From Rhizobiales bacterium 2SD (GTDB lineage Bacteria; Pseudomonadota; Alphaproteobacteria; Rhizobiales; Beijerinckiaceae): a stretch of DNA of 50,813 nt. Position 1 is the first letter of the stretch; every line of letters begins with the position of its first letter. Both the position numbers and the translations under genes were made by a program. Below are positions 33,972 to 41,724 of the stretch, piece after piece. The notes below the pieces were generated by a model that saw nothing but the letters and a program-made list of their open reading frames with translations, was not told the DNA's origin and searched no databases. The stretch is from contig SCMY01000020.1 of assembly GCA_005502805.1 (NCBI GenBank), positions 1 to 50,813 on the forward strand, given 5' to 3'.

Positions 33972-35102
33972 TCAGTCGAAATCGGTGAGGAGACGGCTCC
34001 AGTCCTCGCCGGCGAGGCCGCCGACATAGACATCGCCGCGCGCGACCGCATCGTTGATCTCGGGAACCCGCGTCAGCACCAGGGCAAAGGCCCGGTGCCG
34101 GAAGACGAGCCAACGCTGCAGCGAGAGCCCGGCCATCAAGGCGGGCTGCGCCCGGCCGCGCGCTGCGACATGGCCGGTCTCGTCGAGATGGCGGAACATT
34201 ACGCTGAGGACGACGGGTTCCTGGCCAGGTAACGCCAAGACGTTGAGGACATGGGCGGTCCGCCCTCGCGCCGCGTAATAGACGAAGCAGCCGATGATCG
34301 TACCCGTACGGTCGACGACGGAACGGATCGTGAGGGCGCCGAGCCGGGTGTTCTGTGCCGCCAGCGATACCAGCCAGGAGAGCTCTTCCCGCGCCCAGAG
34401 CGGCCGCACCGCGTAGTGGGCCACGAGCTTGGATGCGTGTTCCAGGAAGGTCGGAATGGACATCTCCGTGACGTTCGCAGCGGCAGCCTCCGCCGCATTC
34501 GGCTCCGGCAGCAGGTGCCGCAGCAGGCTGTCGACAGGGCGTGCGAGAATGGCGAGCCCGAGGAACTTGCCGCGCAGGAACCGCTCGGCGACGCGCCCGG
34601 CCAGGGCCGCGGCAGGGCGGAAGCTGCGCGTCCATTCAAGGTTCTGCATCGGAATCGGCCTGCCTCCGATGGCGAGCAGATGATTGCGGCTGATCGGCGA
34701 GGCACTGTCGCAAAAGGCGAAATCAGCGCGCCGCGGCCGCAGGCCCAGGATCAGTTGCGCTGCGCCGGCGGCCTCCTTGTCTGCATCGGTCATGAAGACG
34801 CCGAGGAGCCTGCCCGGCAGGGTCGTGCCGCAGGCGACGAACCGCATCGGCACGGCCAGCAGCGCGCTTCGGATGCGTCCGTCCCCTTGCTCGTAGACCT
34901 GCGTGCCTATTGTCTCGTCATAGGCCGGAGACGCCAGCGTCAGGCTTCCCAGATAGTATTGAAGGTCGGTATCCGCTGGCTTGTCGGCTCCCCGGAAGAT
35001 CTTCAGGAACAGCTGCGCGACCGCAGGCACATCGGCGGGGCGCATGGGCCTGACTATGCCCTTGCGTGCCTCACGGGTTACATGAGGTTCGAGCTGCGAC
35101 AT
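33972..35102 (-). CDS. GNAT-like protein of unknown acceptor
   Basis: A 376-residue protein. Its start (GIVRPMRPADVPAVAQLFLKIF, split here by reading from about residue 15) looks like the first strand and helix of an N-acetyltransferase. The second half again has strand-helix features of the fold (TIIGCFVYYAARGRTAHVLN and a MFRHLDETGHV region). It may therefore be a two-domain GNAT, but no complete acetyl-CoA P-loop was seen. It is transcribed with the GT2 gene (10-base gap) and closes the upstream end of the polysaccharide cluster. Acylation of an amino sugar is a reasonable guess only. Confidence 0.6.
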   Translation of the reverse strand: MSQLEPHVTREARKGIVRPMRPADVPAVAQLFLKIFRGADKPADTDLQYYLGSLTLASPAYDETIGTQVYEQGDGRIRSALLAVPMRFVACGTTLPGRLLGVFMTDADKEAAGAAQLILGLRPRRADFAFCDSASPISRNHLLAIGGRPIPMQNLEWTRSFRPAAALAGRVAERFLRGKFLGLAILARPVDSLLRHLLPEPNAAEAAAANVTEMSIPTFLEHASKLVAHYAVRPLWAREELSWLVSLAAQNTRLGALTIRSVVDRTGTIIGCFVYYAARGRTAHVLNVLALPGQEPVVLSVMFRHLDETGHVAARGRAQPALMAGLSLQRWLVFRHRAFALVLTRVPEINDAVARGDVYVGGLAGEDWSRLLTDFD

Positions 35103-35403
35103 CTAGATCGAGGCCGTCAGGGTCGGGCTGCGGAACGGCATCGATAAAGGAGCGCGGCGGCCGGGCATCGTGGTCTACTTCGTCATGGCGTCGGAGTGTC
35201 GGAACTCCGCATCGCGGAAGGAACTCGCTAATTGAGCGGGCTATTTCGCAAAATGCAACCTATACGTTTAGTCAGCTGGCGATGCATGACATGAGAGCAA
35301 CCCCTTCGAGCGCGGCGGCGCCTCGTCCCGCCTGCTCGGCTCGCGATAAACCGGACCGGAAAGAGCGCCAGCAGCGGACCACGGTCCAGCGCGATCGCAG
35401 AAG
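35103..35403. other. non-coding gap upstream of the GNAT-like gene
   Basis: No convincing gene was seen. It contains ATGCAACCTAT (35253-35263), which also occurs at 31582-31592 upstream of wzz. In both places its complement ATAGGTTGCAT lies 150-180 bases before a minus-strand gene of the polysaccharide cluster. The part near 35220-35280 is AT-richer than its surroundings, as a promoter would be. Confidence 0.4.
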
Positions 35404-36309
35404 CTAGGGTTCCGTCGCCAGACGCGATGTAGCCCGGTGCATCAGGTCGAGCAGATGCAGTGCGGCAGGGGTGAGCGGCAGGTCGGAGCGCCTGACGAGA
35501 ACCAGCGGCGGCGCCGTCAGCTTCTCCTCGACCTTGATCGTGGTCAGCGCTTTTCCCGTCATCTCGAAGCGCTCCCACTGCGCCGGGACCATGGCCAGGA
35601 GATCGCTGTTGGCGAGGCAGGTCAGCAGGGTCAGCGCCGACTGGCTGCGCACCGCCAGGCGCGGCGGCGGCAGGCCATGGCGGGCGAAGAAGGCGTTGAT
35701 CTCGTCGCCGGCGTCGGCGGTGATCGAGGTCGTGACCCAGTCCTGGCCGACGAGTTCGCGCAGCGAGGTCGCTGCCGCCAGCGGATGGCCGGCGCGGCAC
35801 AAGACGATGCGGCGGTTGTGGAAGAGGATCTCTCGGCTGAGCTGCGGCACTGGCTGCGCACCACCATCGGGACCGATGTAGAAGTCGACCGTGCCGTCGC
35901 GCAGCCGTTCTTCGAGCGTCGGGTAGAAGCCCTCGATGATATGCAGCCTGATATCGGGATAGCGCGTGCGGAACGGCCGCAGGCTCGGCGGCAGCAAGGC
36001 GAGATGCGCTGCGATCGACAGCCCGACCGTGACCGTTCCGGTGCCGGCGCCTCTGAGCTGTTCGACCTCCTCGCGCGTGCGTCTGATCTCGGTGAGGATC
36101 GACCTGGCACGGGCGATGAAGGCCTCGCCCAGCGGCGTCGCCACCACGCCACGGGCGCGGCGTTCGAACAGCGGCGCGCCGAGCTCGCGCTCCAGCAAGG
36201 CGAGACTGCGGGTCAACGCCGGCTGGGCGATCTGCAGATGCCGGGCCGCAGCCCGCATGCTGCCGCGTTCGGCGATCGCCACCACCTCCTCGAAATGATC
36301 CAGCTTCAT
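35404..36309 (-). CDS. LysR-family regulator of the catabolic operon
   Basis: A 301-residue LysR protein. The N-terminal winged helix reads MKLDHFEEVVAIAERGSMRA with LQIAQPALTRSLALLERELG as the recognition region. The effector domain starts near residue 92 (TVTVGLSIAAHLALLP) and includes the hinge region DFYIGPDGG. It is divergent from the VOC dioxygenase gene, with an inverted repeat 28 bases before its own start, the usual arrangement for LysR control of an adjacent operon. The inducer is probably a substrate or intermediate of the pathway encoded opposite. Confidence 0.92.
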   Translation of the reverse strand: MKLDHFEEVVAIAERGSMRAAARHLQIAQPALTRSLALLERELGAPLFERRARGVVATPLGEAFIARARSILTEIRRTREEVEQLRGAGTGTVTVGLSIAAHLALLPPSLRPFRTRYPDIRLHIIEGFYPTLEERLRDGTVDFYIGPDGGAQPVPQLSREILFHNRRIVLCRAGHPLAAATSLRELVGQDWVTTSITADAGDEINAFFARHGLPPPRLAVRSQSALTLLTCLANSDLLAMVPAQWERFEMTGKALTTIKVEEKLTAPPLVLVRRSDLPLTPAALHLLDLMHRATSRLATEP

Positions 36310-36336
36310 CGGCTTGGTCCCGTAGCCCAGCGCAGT

Positions 36337-36353
36337 GATACTGATTTGCTATC
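36337..36353. promoter_or_regulatory. candidate LysR operator
   Basis: GATA-N9-TATC is an inverted repeat of the size of a LysR box (GATACTGATTTGCTATC), located 28 bases before the lysR start and about 110 bases before the VOC gene. The region is less GC-rich than the flanking genes. Confidence 0.4.
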
Positions 36354-36465
36354 GCTCCTGCAATTTTGCCATCTGTTCAGGTATCTATGTCGGGGCTAGC
36401 CATTCCTCACGAACAAGCAGCGGCCGCCTCGGAGAACCGGGAGACGGCCCTTTCGGGAGGACAGC

Positions 36466-37044
36466 ATGGAGATCATCAAGCCCGCATTCCATCACGTCAC
36501 CTTCAAGACGAGCCGGCTCGCCGAGATGGTGGCATGGTACGGCGTGGTCGTCGGCGCGAGGCCGACCTTCCAGGACGCCAACAATGCCTGGACGACCAAT
36601 GACGAGGCCAATCACCGCGTCGCCTTCCTGTCGGCGCCTGGGCTTGGCGACGATCCCGACAAGCGCAGCCATAACGGCATTCACCACAGCGCCTTCGAGT
36701 ACGAGAGTTTCGCCGACCTGATGTCGTCCTATGCCCGCCTGCGCGACGAGGGCATCGAGCCGGCCTTCAGCCTCGACCACGGTATGACGATCTCGATCTA
36801 CTACAAGGATCCCGAGGGCAATTTCGTCGAGCTGCAATGCGACAGCTATGGCGACTGGCGGCAGTCGAGCGAATGGATGCGCTCCTCGCCGGATTTCGCC
36901 AGCAACCCGATCGGCACCTTCTTCGATCCGGAGCGGGTCTATCAGGACCATAAGGGCGGCAAGAGCTTCGACGAGCTCCATATCGCGATGCGCCAGGGCG
37001 ACTACCAGCCGGCTGGCACGCCCGACCTCGGGCTGCCGGTGTGA
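36466..37044 (+). CDS. VOC-family extradiol dioxygenase-like protein
   Basis: A 192-residue vicinal oxygen chelate protein. The three metal ligands of the family are visible: His10 (FHHVTF), His73 or 74 (GIHHSAFEY) and Glu122 (DPEGNFVELQCD). LDHGMTISIYYKDPEGN resembles the C-terminal module of type I extradiol dioxygenases. At 192 residues it is shorter than two-module catechol 2,3-dioxygenases (about 300) and seems to be a one-module form. It would cleave or isomerise a ring compound with Fe(II) or another metal. It is the first gene of the operon; GGGAGGA is 6 bases upstream. Its stop overlaps the next start (GTGA). Confidence 0.85.
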   Translation: MEIIKPAFHHVTFKTSRLAEMVAWYGVVVGARPTFQDANNAWTTNDEANHRVAFLSAPGLGDDPDKRSHNGIHHSAFEYESFADLMSSYARLRDEGIEPAFSLDHGMTISIYYKDPEGNFVELQCDSYGDWRQSSEWMRSSPDFASNPIGTFFDPERVYQDHKGGKSFDELHIAMRQGDYQPAGTPDLGLPV

Positions 37045-37466
37045 GCGGCCCCGTGCTCGCTCCGCAGGATCACCTCGCGATCGAGCAGCTGATCCAGCGC
37101 CATGCCTGGCTGATCGACCATGGCGAGGCGAACAAGGTCGGCGAGCTCTTCACCGAGGGCGGGGCGCTCCATGGCATCGGCCCCGACAAGGTCGGTCGCG
37201 CGGCCATCACCGAATGGGGCCGCCAACGCGCCGCGATGAGCGAGCGCTGCTCGCGCCATGTCCAGAGCAACATCCTGATCGAGGCCGTCGCTCCGGATGC
37301 GGCCCGCGGCTGGCTCATGCTGACGCTCTACCGCCATGACGGACCGGGCGAGGGTTCGGCCACGCCGCTGCTCATCGCCGAATACGCCGATCGCTATGCC
37401 AGGGAGCCGGACGGCACCTGGCTCTTCGCCGAACGGCGGCTGACCATCCTGTTCGGCACCGCCTGA
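37041..37466 (+). CDS. SnoaL-like / NTF2-fold protein
   Basis: A 141-residue protein of the cone-shaped NTF2 fold. It has an early helix (LAIEQLIQRHAWLIDHGEANK), the typical LFTEGGALHG strand and a conserved RHVQSNILIEAV followed by YADRYAREPDGTWLFAERRL. In catabolic operons such proteins can be small isomerases, hydratases or the small subunits of ring-hydroxylating dioxygenases; no large subunit is present here. It starts at GTG in overlap with the VOC gene. Confidence 0.78.
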   Translation: MSGPVLAPQDHLAIEQLIQRHAWLIDHGEANKVGELFTEGGALHGIGPDKVGRAAITEWGRQRAAMSERCSRHVQSNILIEAVAPDAARGWLMLTLYRHDGPGEGSATPLLIAEYADRYAREPDGTWLFAERRLTILFGTA

Positions 37467-37525
37467 CGACCCAGACATCCACCGCCTCGCCGCATTGGCT
37501 GGAGGCACCTGAGAAGGAGGACACC

Positions 37526-38410
37526 ATGCGTCTCGCCACCATCCTGAGCGGCGGCAAGCCGAGTCTTGCCGCCTATCGCGGCACCGATCTGATCGACCTC
37601 GCCAAGGCCGGCGCTGGCCTGCCGGGCGACATGCTCACCTTCCTCGCTGGCGGAGAGGCCGCCCGCGCGGCGATCGCCAAGGCGCTCGACGGCGCACCGG
37701 CCGCGGCGGTTCTCGATCCCGAGCGCACGATCTTCCTGCCGGTGGTGCCGCGCCCCGGCAAGATCATCTGCGTCGGGCTGAACTATGCCGATCATTCGGC
37801 CGAGAGCGGCTTCAAGCAGCCGGACTATCCGACCTTGTTCGGCCGCTTCGCCACCAGCCTGATCGGCCACAAGGTGCCCCTGATCCGTCCGAGCCTGTCC
37901 GATCAGCTCGACTATGAGGGCGAGATCGCTGCGGTGATCGGCCGGCGCGGCAAGCATGTCTCCAAGGCGAATGCGCTCGACCATGTCGCCGGCTACGCCG
38001 TCTTCAACGAGGGCTCGGTGCGCGACTACCAGTTCAAGGCGCCGCAATGGACCGTCGGCAAGAATTTCGACGGCACCGGCGCCTTCGGCCCGGCCCTGGT
38101 CACGGCTGATGAACTGCCACCCGGCGCTCGCGGCCTAAGGCTCACGACCAGGCTGAACGGTGAGACCGTGCAGAGTGCGAGCACCGACGACATGGTCTTC
38201 GATGTCGCGAGCCTGATCTCAATCATCAGCGAGGCGATCACGCTGGAGCCCGGCGACGTCATCGTCACCGGCACGCCCGCCGGCGTTGGCGTGGCGCGCA
38301 AGCCCCAGCTCTTCATGAAGCCCGGCGATTTCTGCGAGGTCGAGGTCGAGGGCATCGGCCTGCTCATCAACCCGATCGCGCAAGAAGCAGCCGAGCGGGC
38401 CGCGGCCTGA
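37526..38410 (+). CDS. fumarylacetoacetate hydrolase family protein
   Basis: A 294-residue FAH-family enzyme. A short N-terminal domain is followed by the catalytic part with IICVGLNYADHSAESGF, the metal-binding SDQLDYEGEIAAVIGRRGK (two Glu) and FNEGSVRDYQFKAPQWTVGK. The closing GDVIVTGTPAGVGVAR is a hallmark of the family. Members hydrolyse or decarboxylate ring-cleavage products such as 2-hydroxyhepta-2,4-diene-1,7-dioate, or act as acylpyruvases. Beside a dioxygenase and a monooxygenase, it is expected to process the cleaved ring. GAAGGAGG precedes the ATG. Confidence 0.9.
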   Translation: MRLATILSGGKPSLAAYRGTDLIDLAKAGAGLPGDMLTFLAGGEAARAAIAKALDGAPAAAVLDPERTIFLPVVPRPGKIICVGLNYADHSAESGFKQPDYPTLFGRFATSLIGHKVPLIRPSLSDQLDYEGEIAAVIGRRGKHVSKANALDHVAGYAVFNEGSVRDYQFKAPQWTVGKNFDGTGAFGPALVTADELPPGARGLRLTTRLNGETVQSASTDDMVFDVASLISIISEAITLEPGDVIVTGTPAGVGVARKPQLFMKPGDFCEVEVEGIGLLINPIAQEAAERAAA

Positions 38411-38436
38411 CGGCCGATCATGGGGAGCTTGGAACC

Positions 38437-40098
38437 GTGAACCAGACCGGCAAGGACACCGAGGTATTGATCGCCGGCGCCGGGCCGGTCGGCCTCGCGG
38501 CGGCGATCGAGCTAGGCCACCGCGGCATTCGCTGCCTCGTCGTCGAGCGCAACGACCGCGTCGGCTATTCCCCGCGGGCCAAGACCACCAATGTCCGCAG
38601 TCGCGAGCACCTGCGCCGCTGGGGCATCGCCGACGCCTTGCGCGCGGCCTCGCCGATCCCGCCGGACTACCCCTCCAACGTCGTCTTCGCGACGCGGATG
38701 AACGGTCCCGAGCTCGCCCGCTTCGGCAATGCGCTCAACGGCAGCCGCGTCCGCAACGACCTCTATTCGGAAGAGGCGCAATGGGTGCCGCAATACGTGC
38801 TGGAGGAAGTGCTGCGCCAGCACGCGGCATCGCTGCCCGGCGTCGAGATCCGCTTCAACACCGAGCTGATCTCCTTCGCCGATGACGGCCGCAGCGTCCT
38901 TGCGCGCCTGAAGGATGTGGCCAGCGGCGCGGAGCGCGAGGTATCCAGCGCCTATCTGATCGGCGCCGATGGCGCGCGCAGCTCGGTGCGCGAGGCGATC
39001 GGGGCTCGGATGGAGGGCGAAGGCGCCTTCTCCAGGAATTACAACATCATCTTCCGCGCCCCCGCGCTGGCATCGCGCCACGGCCATGGCCCGGCGATCA
39101 TGTACTGGATGGTCAATGAGGAGGTGCCCTCGCTGCTCGGGCCGATGGACAGCGAAGGCCTGTGGTTCTTCATGGCGACCAAGCTCGCCAACGACGTCGA
39201 CCCGGCCAGCGTCGATCCCGTCGAGCTGATCCGCCGCGGCACCGGCCTTGCCGACCTCGAGATCGAGATCGTCGGCCGCGATCCCTGGGTCGCGCATCGC
39301 CTGGTCGCCGACCGCTACGAGAAGGGCCGCGTCTTCCTCGCCGGCGACGCTTGCCATCTGCACCCGCCCTTCGGCGGCTTCGGTATGAACATGGGTATCG
39401 GCGACGCGGTCGATCTCGGCTGGAAGCTGGCGGCGGTGCTGCAGGGCTGGGGCGGGCCGGAGCTGCTCGCGAGCTATGCGGCCGAGCGGCGCAAGGTGCA
39501 TGAGCGCACCATCGCCGAAGCCGTGATCAACTACGGCGCCGTCGGCAACCAGCTCGTACGGCCGGGCCTGGAGGCGCCGGGACCGCTCGGCGATGCGACT
39601 CGGCGCGAGGTCGGCGAGATCATCGAGGCGACCAAGCTGCGCGAGTTCCGCACGCTCGGCATCGTGCTCGGCACCCGCTACGAGGATTCACCGATCATCG
39701 TGCCCGATGGCAGCGCCCCGCCAGTCGAGCATTTCATGCTCTATGTCCCCTCGGCCCATCCAGGGTGCCTCGCACCGCATCTCTGGCTCGGCGACGGCTC
39801 TTCGCTCTACGACCATTTCGGCCAGGGCTTCACCCTGCTCGCTACCGCCGGCGACGGGATGGGCGCAGCACCGTTGATCGCTGCCGCGACCCGTCTCGGC
39901 GTGCCGGTGAAGCTGCTGCTGCCGGGCGATCACCGCCTGCCCGCCCGCTATGGCGCGCGCTTCGCCTTGATCCGGCCGGACCAGCATGTCGCCTGGCGTG
40001 GCGATGCGCTGCCCGCCGATTGCGAGGCGCTGCTCGCCATCGTCACCGGCCGGACGAAGCTGGATGCAGCGATCGGGATACCGGCAACGGCCGCCTAG
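38437..40098 (+). CDS. FAD-dependent aromatic monooxygenase (PheA/TfdB/MhpA type)
   Basis: A 553-residue flavoprotein hydroxylase. It has the dinucleotide-binding GAGPVGLAAAIELGHRG (about 13-29), the DG motif LIGADGARSSVREAIG (about 176) and the GD motif VFLAGDACHLHPPFGGFG (about 300). The C-terminal part (about 410-550) is a thioredoxin-like domain as in phenol hydroxylase and MhpA (LLATAGDGMGAAPL, ending RPDQHVAWRGDALP). It would hydroxylate an aromatic ring with NAD(P)H and oxygen, giving a diol for ring cleavage. It starts at GTG after GGGAGC. Confidence 0.92.
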   Translation: MNQTGKDTEVLIAGAGPVGLAAAIELGHRGIRCLVVERNDRVGYSPRAKTTNVRSREHLRRWGIADALRAASPIPPDYPSNVVFATRMNGPELARFGNALNGSRVRNDLYSEEAQWVPQYVLEEVLRQHAASLPGVEIRFNTELISFADDGRSVLARLKDVASGAEREVSSAYLIGADGARSSVREAIGARMEGEGAFSRNYNIIFRAPALASRHGHGPAIMYWMVNEEVPSLLGPMDSEGLWFFMATKLANDVDPASVDPVELIRRGTGLADLEIEIVGRDPWVAHRLVADRYEKGRVFLAGDACHLHPPFGGFGMNMGIGDAVDLGWKLAAVLQGWGGPELLASYAAERRKVHERTIAEAVINYGAVGNQLVRPGLEAPGPLGDATRREVGEIIEATKLREFRTLGIVLGTRYEDSPIIVPDGSAPPVEHFMLYVPSAHPGCLAPHLWLGDGSSLYDHFGQGFTLLATAGDGMGAAPLIAAATRLGVPVKLLLPGDHRLPARYGARFALIRPDQHVAWRGDALPADCEALLAIVTGRTKLDAAIGIPATAA

Positions 40099-40141
40099 TA
40101 ACCAAGCACAAGAAACAAGACCACAGAACGGGGAGGATAGG

Positions 40142-41182
40142 ATGAAACGGGGAGTGATCGGCGCCTTGCTCGGCGCGGTGCTGGCGGTCTCGCTGACAAG
40201 TGCCGCTGCCATTGCGCAGACCATAGAGCTCAAGGTCTCGCATTACCTGCCGCCGAACCACCAGATGCACAAGCAGCTGGAAGCCTGGAGCGCCGAGCTG
40301 GCGCAGCGCTCCAATGGCCGGCTCAAGCTCGCCATCTTCCCGGCCGCGCAGATGGGGCCGATGCCGCGGCAATACGACCTCGCCCGCACCGGCGTCGCCG
40401 ACATCGCCTTCTTCCTGCACGGCGCCCTGCCCGGCCGCTTCCCGCTGACCGAGATCTCGCATCTGCCCTATGCCTTCAATCGCGGCGAAGGGGCGAGCGC
40501 CAAGGCGCTCAGCACCGCCGAGGCCTCCGGCATCCTGACCGAGCTCTCCGGCAAGCTCGCCGCTGAGCATGAGGGCACGAAACCGCTCTACTTCATCGCG
40601 ACGCCGACGCTGAGCCTGTTCTTCAACCGGCCGGCGGTGAAGAGTCCGGCCGGGGTGCGCGGCTTGCGCATGCGCCATAACGGCCCGATCGCCTCGGCGA
40701 TGCTGGAAGCCTGGGGCGCGACACCCGCCGCCGTCCCTCCGGCCGAACTGTCGGACTCGCTCTCGAAGGGCACGATCGCCGGCATGTTCTTCAATTACGA
40801 GGCGGCGAAGTCCTTCCAGATGGCCGAGAGCGTCAAATCGGTGACGCAGCTAGATGCCGCCGCCGGCACCTTCGCGCTGGTGATGAACGCCGAGAAGTAC
40901 AAGTCGCTGCCCGACGATCTGCGCAAGTTGATCGGCGACACCACCGGCCCGGCCGCCGCCCGCAAGGTCGGCGCGATCTATGATCAGGCCGAAGCGGAGG
41001 GCCGCGCCTATCTGCGCGCCGCCAATGCCGACATTCCCGAGCTCAGCGGCGCCGAGCGGGCCGCCTTCGAGGAGCTGGCCAAGCCGATCACGGCGAGTGT
41101 CATCGCCAAAGTCGAGGCCAAGGGCATCAAGGCCAGGCAGTTCTACGACGAATTGCGCGCCGCTGTCGGTGCCGCCAAATGA
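40142..41182 (+). CDS. TRAP transporter substrate-binding protein (DctP family)
   Basis: A 346-residue periplasmic receptor with a Sec signal peptide (MKRGVIGALLGAVLAVSLTS, cleavage near AIAQT). The mature protein starts with IELKVSHYLPPNHQMHKQLE and has the TRAP selectivity helix region with VKSPAGVRGLRMRHNGPIA, in which an Arg binds a carboxylate. This suggests an organic acid as ligand, most simply the aromatic acid used by the enzymes encoded upstream. A TAACC-rich 40-base gap separates it from the monooxygenase; the operon continues with overlaps to the two membrane genes. Confidence 0.92.
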   Translation: MKRGVIGALLGAVLAVSLTSAAAIAQTIELKVSHYLPPNHQMHKQLEAWSAELAQRSNGRLKLAIFPAAQMGPMPRQYDLARTGVADIAFFLHGALPGRFPLTEISHLPYAFNRGEGASAKALSTAEASGILTELSGKLAAEHEGTKPLYFIATPTLSLFFNRPAVKSPAGVRGLRMRHNGPIASAMLEAWGATPAAVPPAELSDSLSKGTIAGMFFNYEAAKSFQMAESVKSVTQLDAAAGTFALVMNAEKYKSLPDDLRKLIGDTTGPAAARKVGAIYDQAEAEGRAYLRAANADIPELSGAERAAFEELAKPITASVIAKVEAKGIKARQFYDELRAAVGAAK

Positions 41183-41724
41183 ACCCCGGCAAGCTCCGCC
41201 GCCTCGACCCGGTGCGGCTCCTGACCATGGCCGGAGCGCTGGCGCTTGCCGTCATGGTGCTCTGGACGATGGTGGATATCGGCGCCCGGCTCGCCTTCAA
41301 CAGGCCGCTGCACGGCACGCTCGACCTGGTCGAGGTCACGCTGGTGCTCGTCGCTTTCCTCGCCCTGCCGGAGTGCTTTCGTCGCGACGAGCAGATCAAG
41401 GTCGATCTGTTCGACACCGCAGTCCGACCGCGCACGCTGGCGGTGATGCGGCTCGCCGGCGAGTTCGCGACGCTCGCCTTCCTTGCTTTGCTGGCCGCGA
41501 CCCTGATCCAGCCGCTCGCCGACGCCTATCGCTTCGGCGACCAGAAGCCGGACCTGCCGGTGCCGATCTACCTGCTGCTACTCGCGATCGAGCTGGCGTT
41601 GGTCGTCTCGGTCTTCGTCGTGCTCGGCCGCATCATCGGGCAGGTCCGTGCCTTCCCGCGCACGGGCGATGTCGCCACCCCTCATCCTCCGGCCCTCCAC
41701 GGTAACAACGGAGCCGCCTCATGA
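41179..41724 (+). CDS. TRAP transporter small permease (DctQ family)
   Basis: A 181-residue protein with four membrane helices (ALALAVMVLWTMVDIGARL, LVEVTLVLVAFLALPECF, LAGEFATLAFLALLAATLI, YLLLLAIELALVVSVFVVLG). RRDEQIKVDLF after helix 2 is the characteristic DctQ loop (HIxVDL-like). The ATG overlaps the receptor gene, and its end overlaps dctM. It is required for stability of the transporter complex. Confidence 0.9.
   Translation: MNPGKLRRLDPVRLLTMAGALALAVMVLWTMVDIGARLAFNRPLHGTLDLVEVTLVLVAFLALPECFRRDEQIKVDLFDTAVRPRTLAVMRLAGEFATLAFLALLAATLIQPLADAYRFGDQKPDLPVPIYLLLLAIELALVVSVFVVLGRIIGQVRAFPRTGDVATPHPPALHGNNGAAS

Noticed and set aside
35066..35407. 113-codon frame across the gap before lysR
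   Set aside because: Ser/Arg-rich shadow-like product overlapping the GNAT-like start; no ribosome site.
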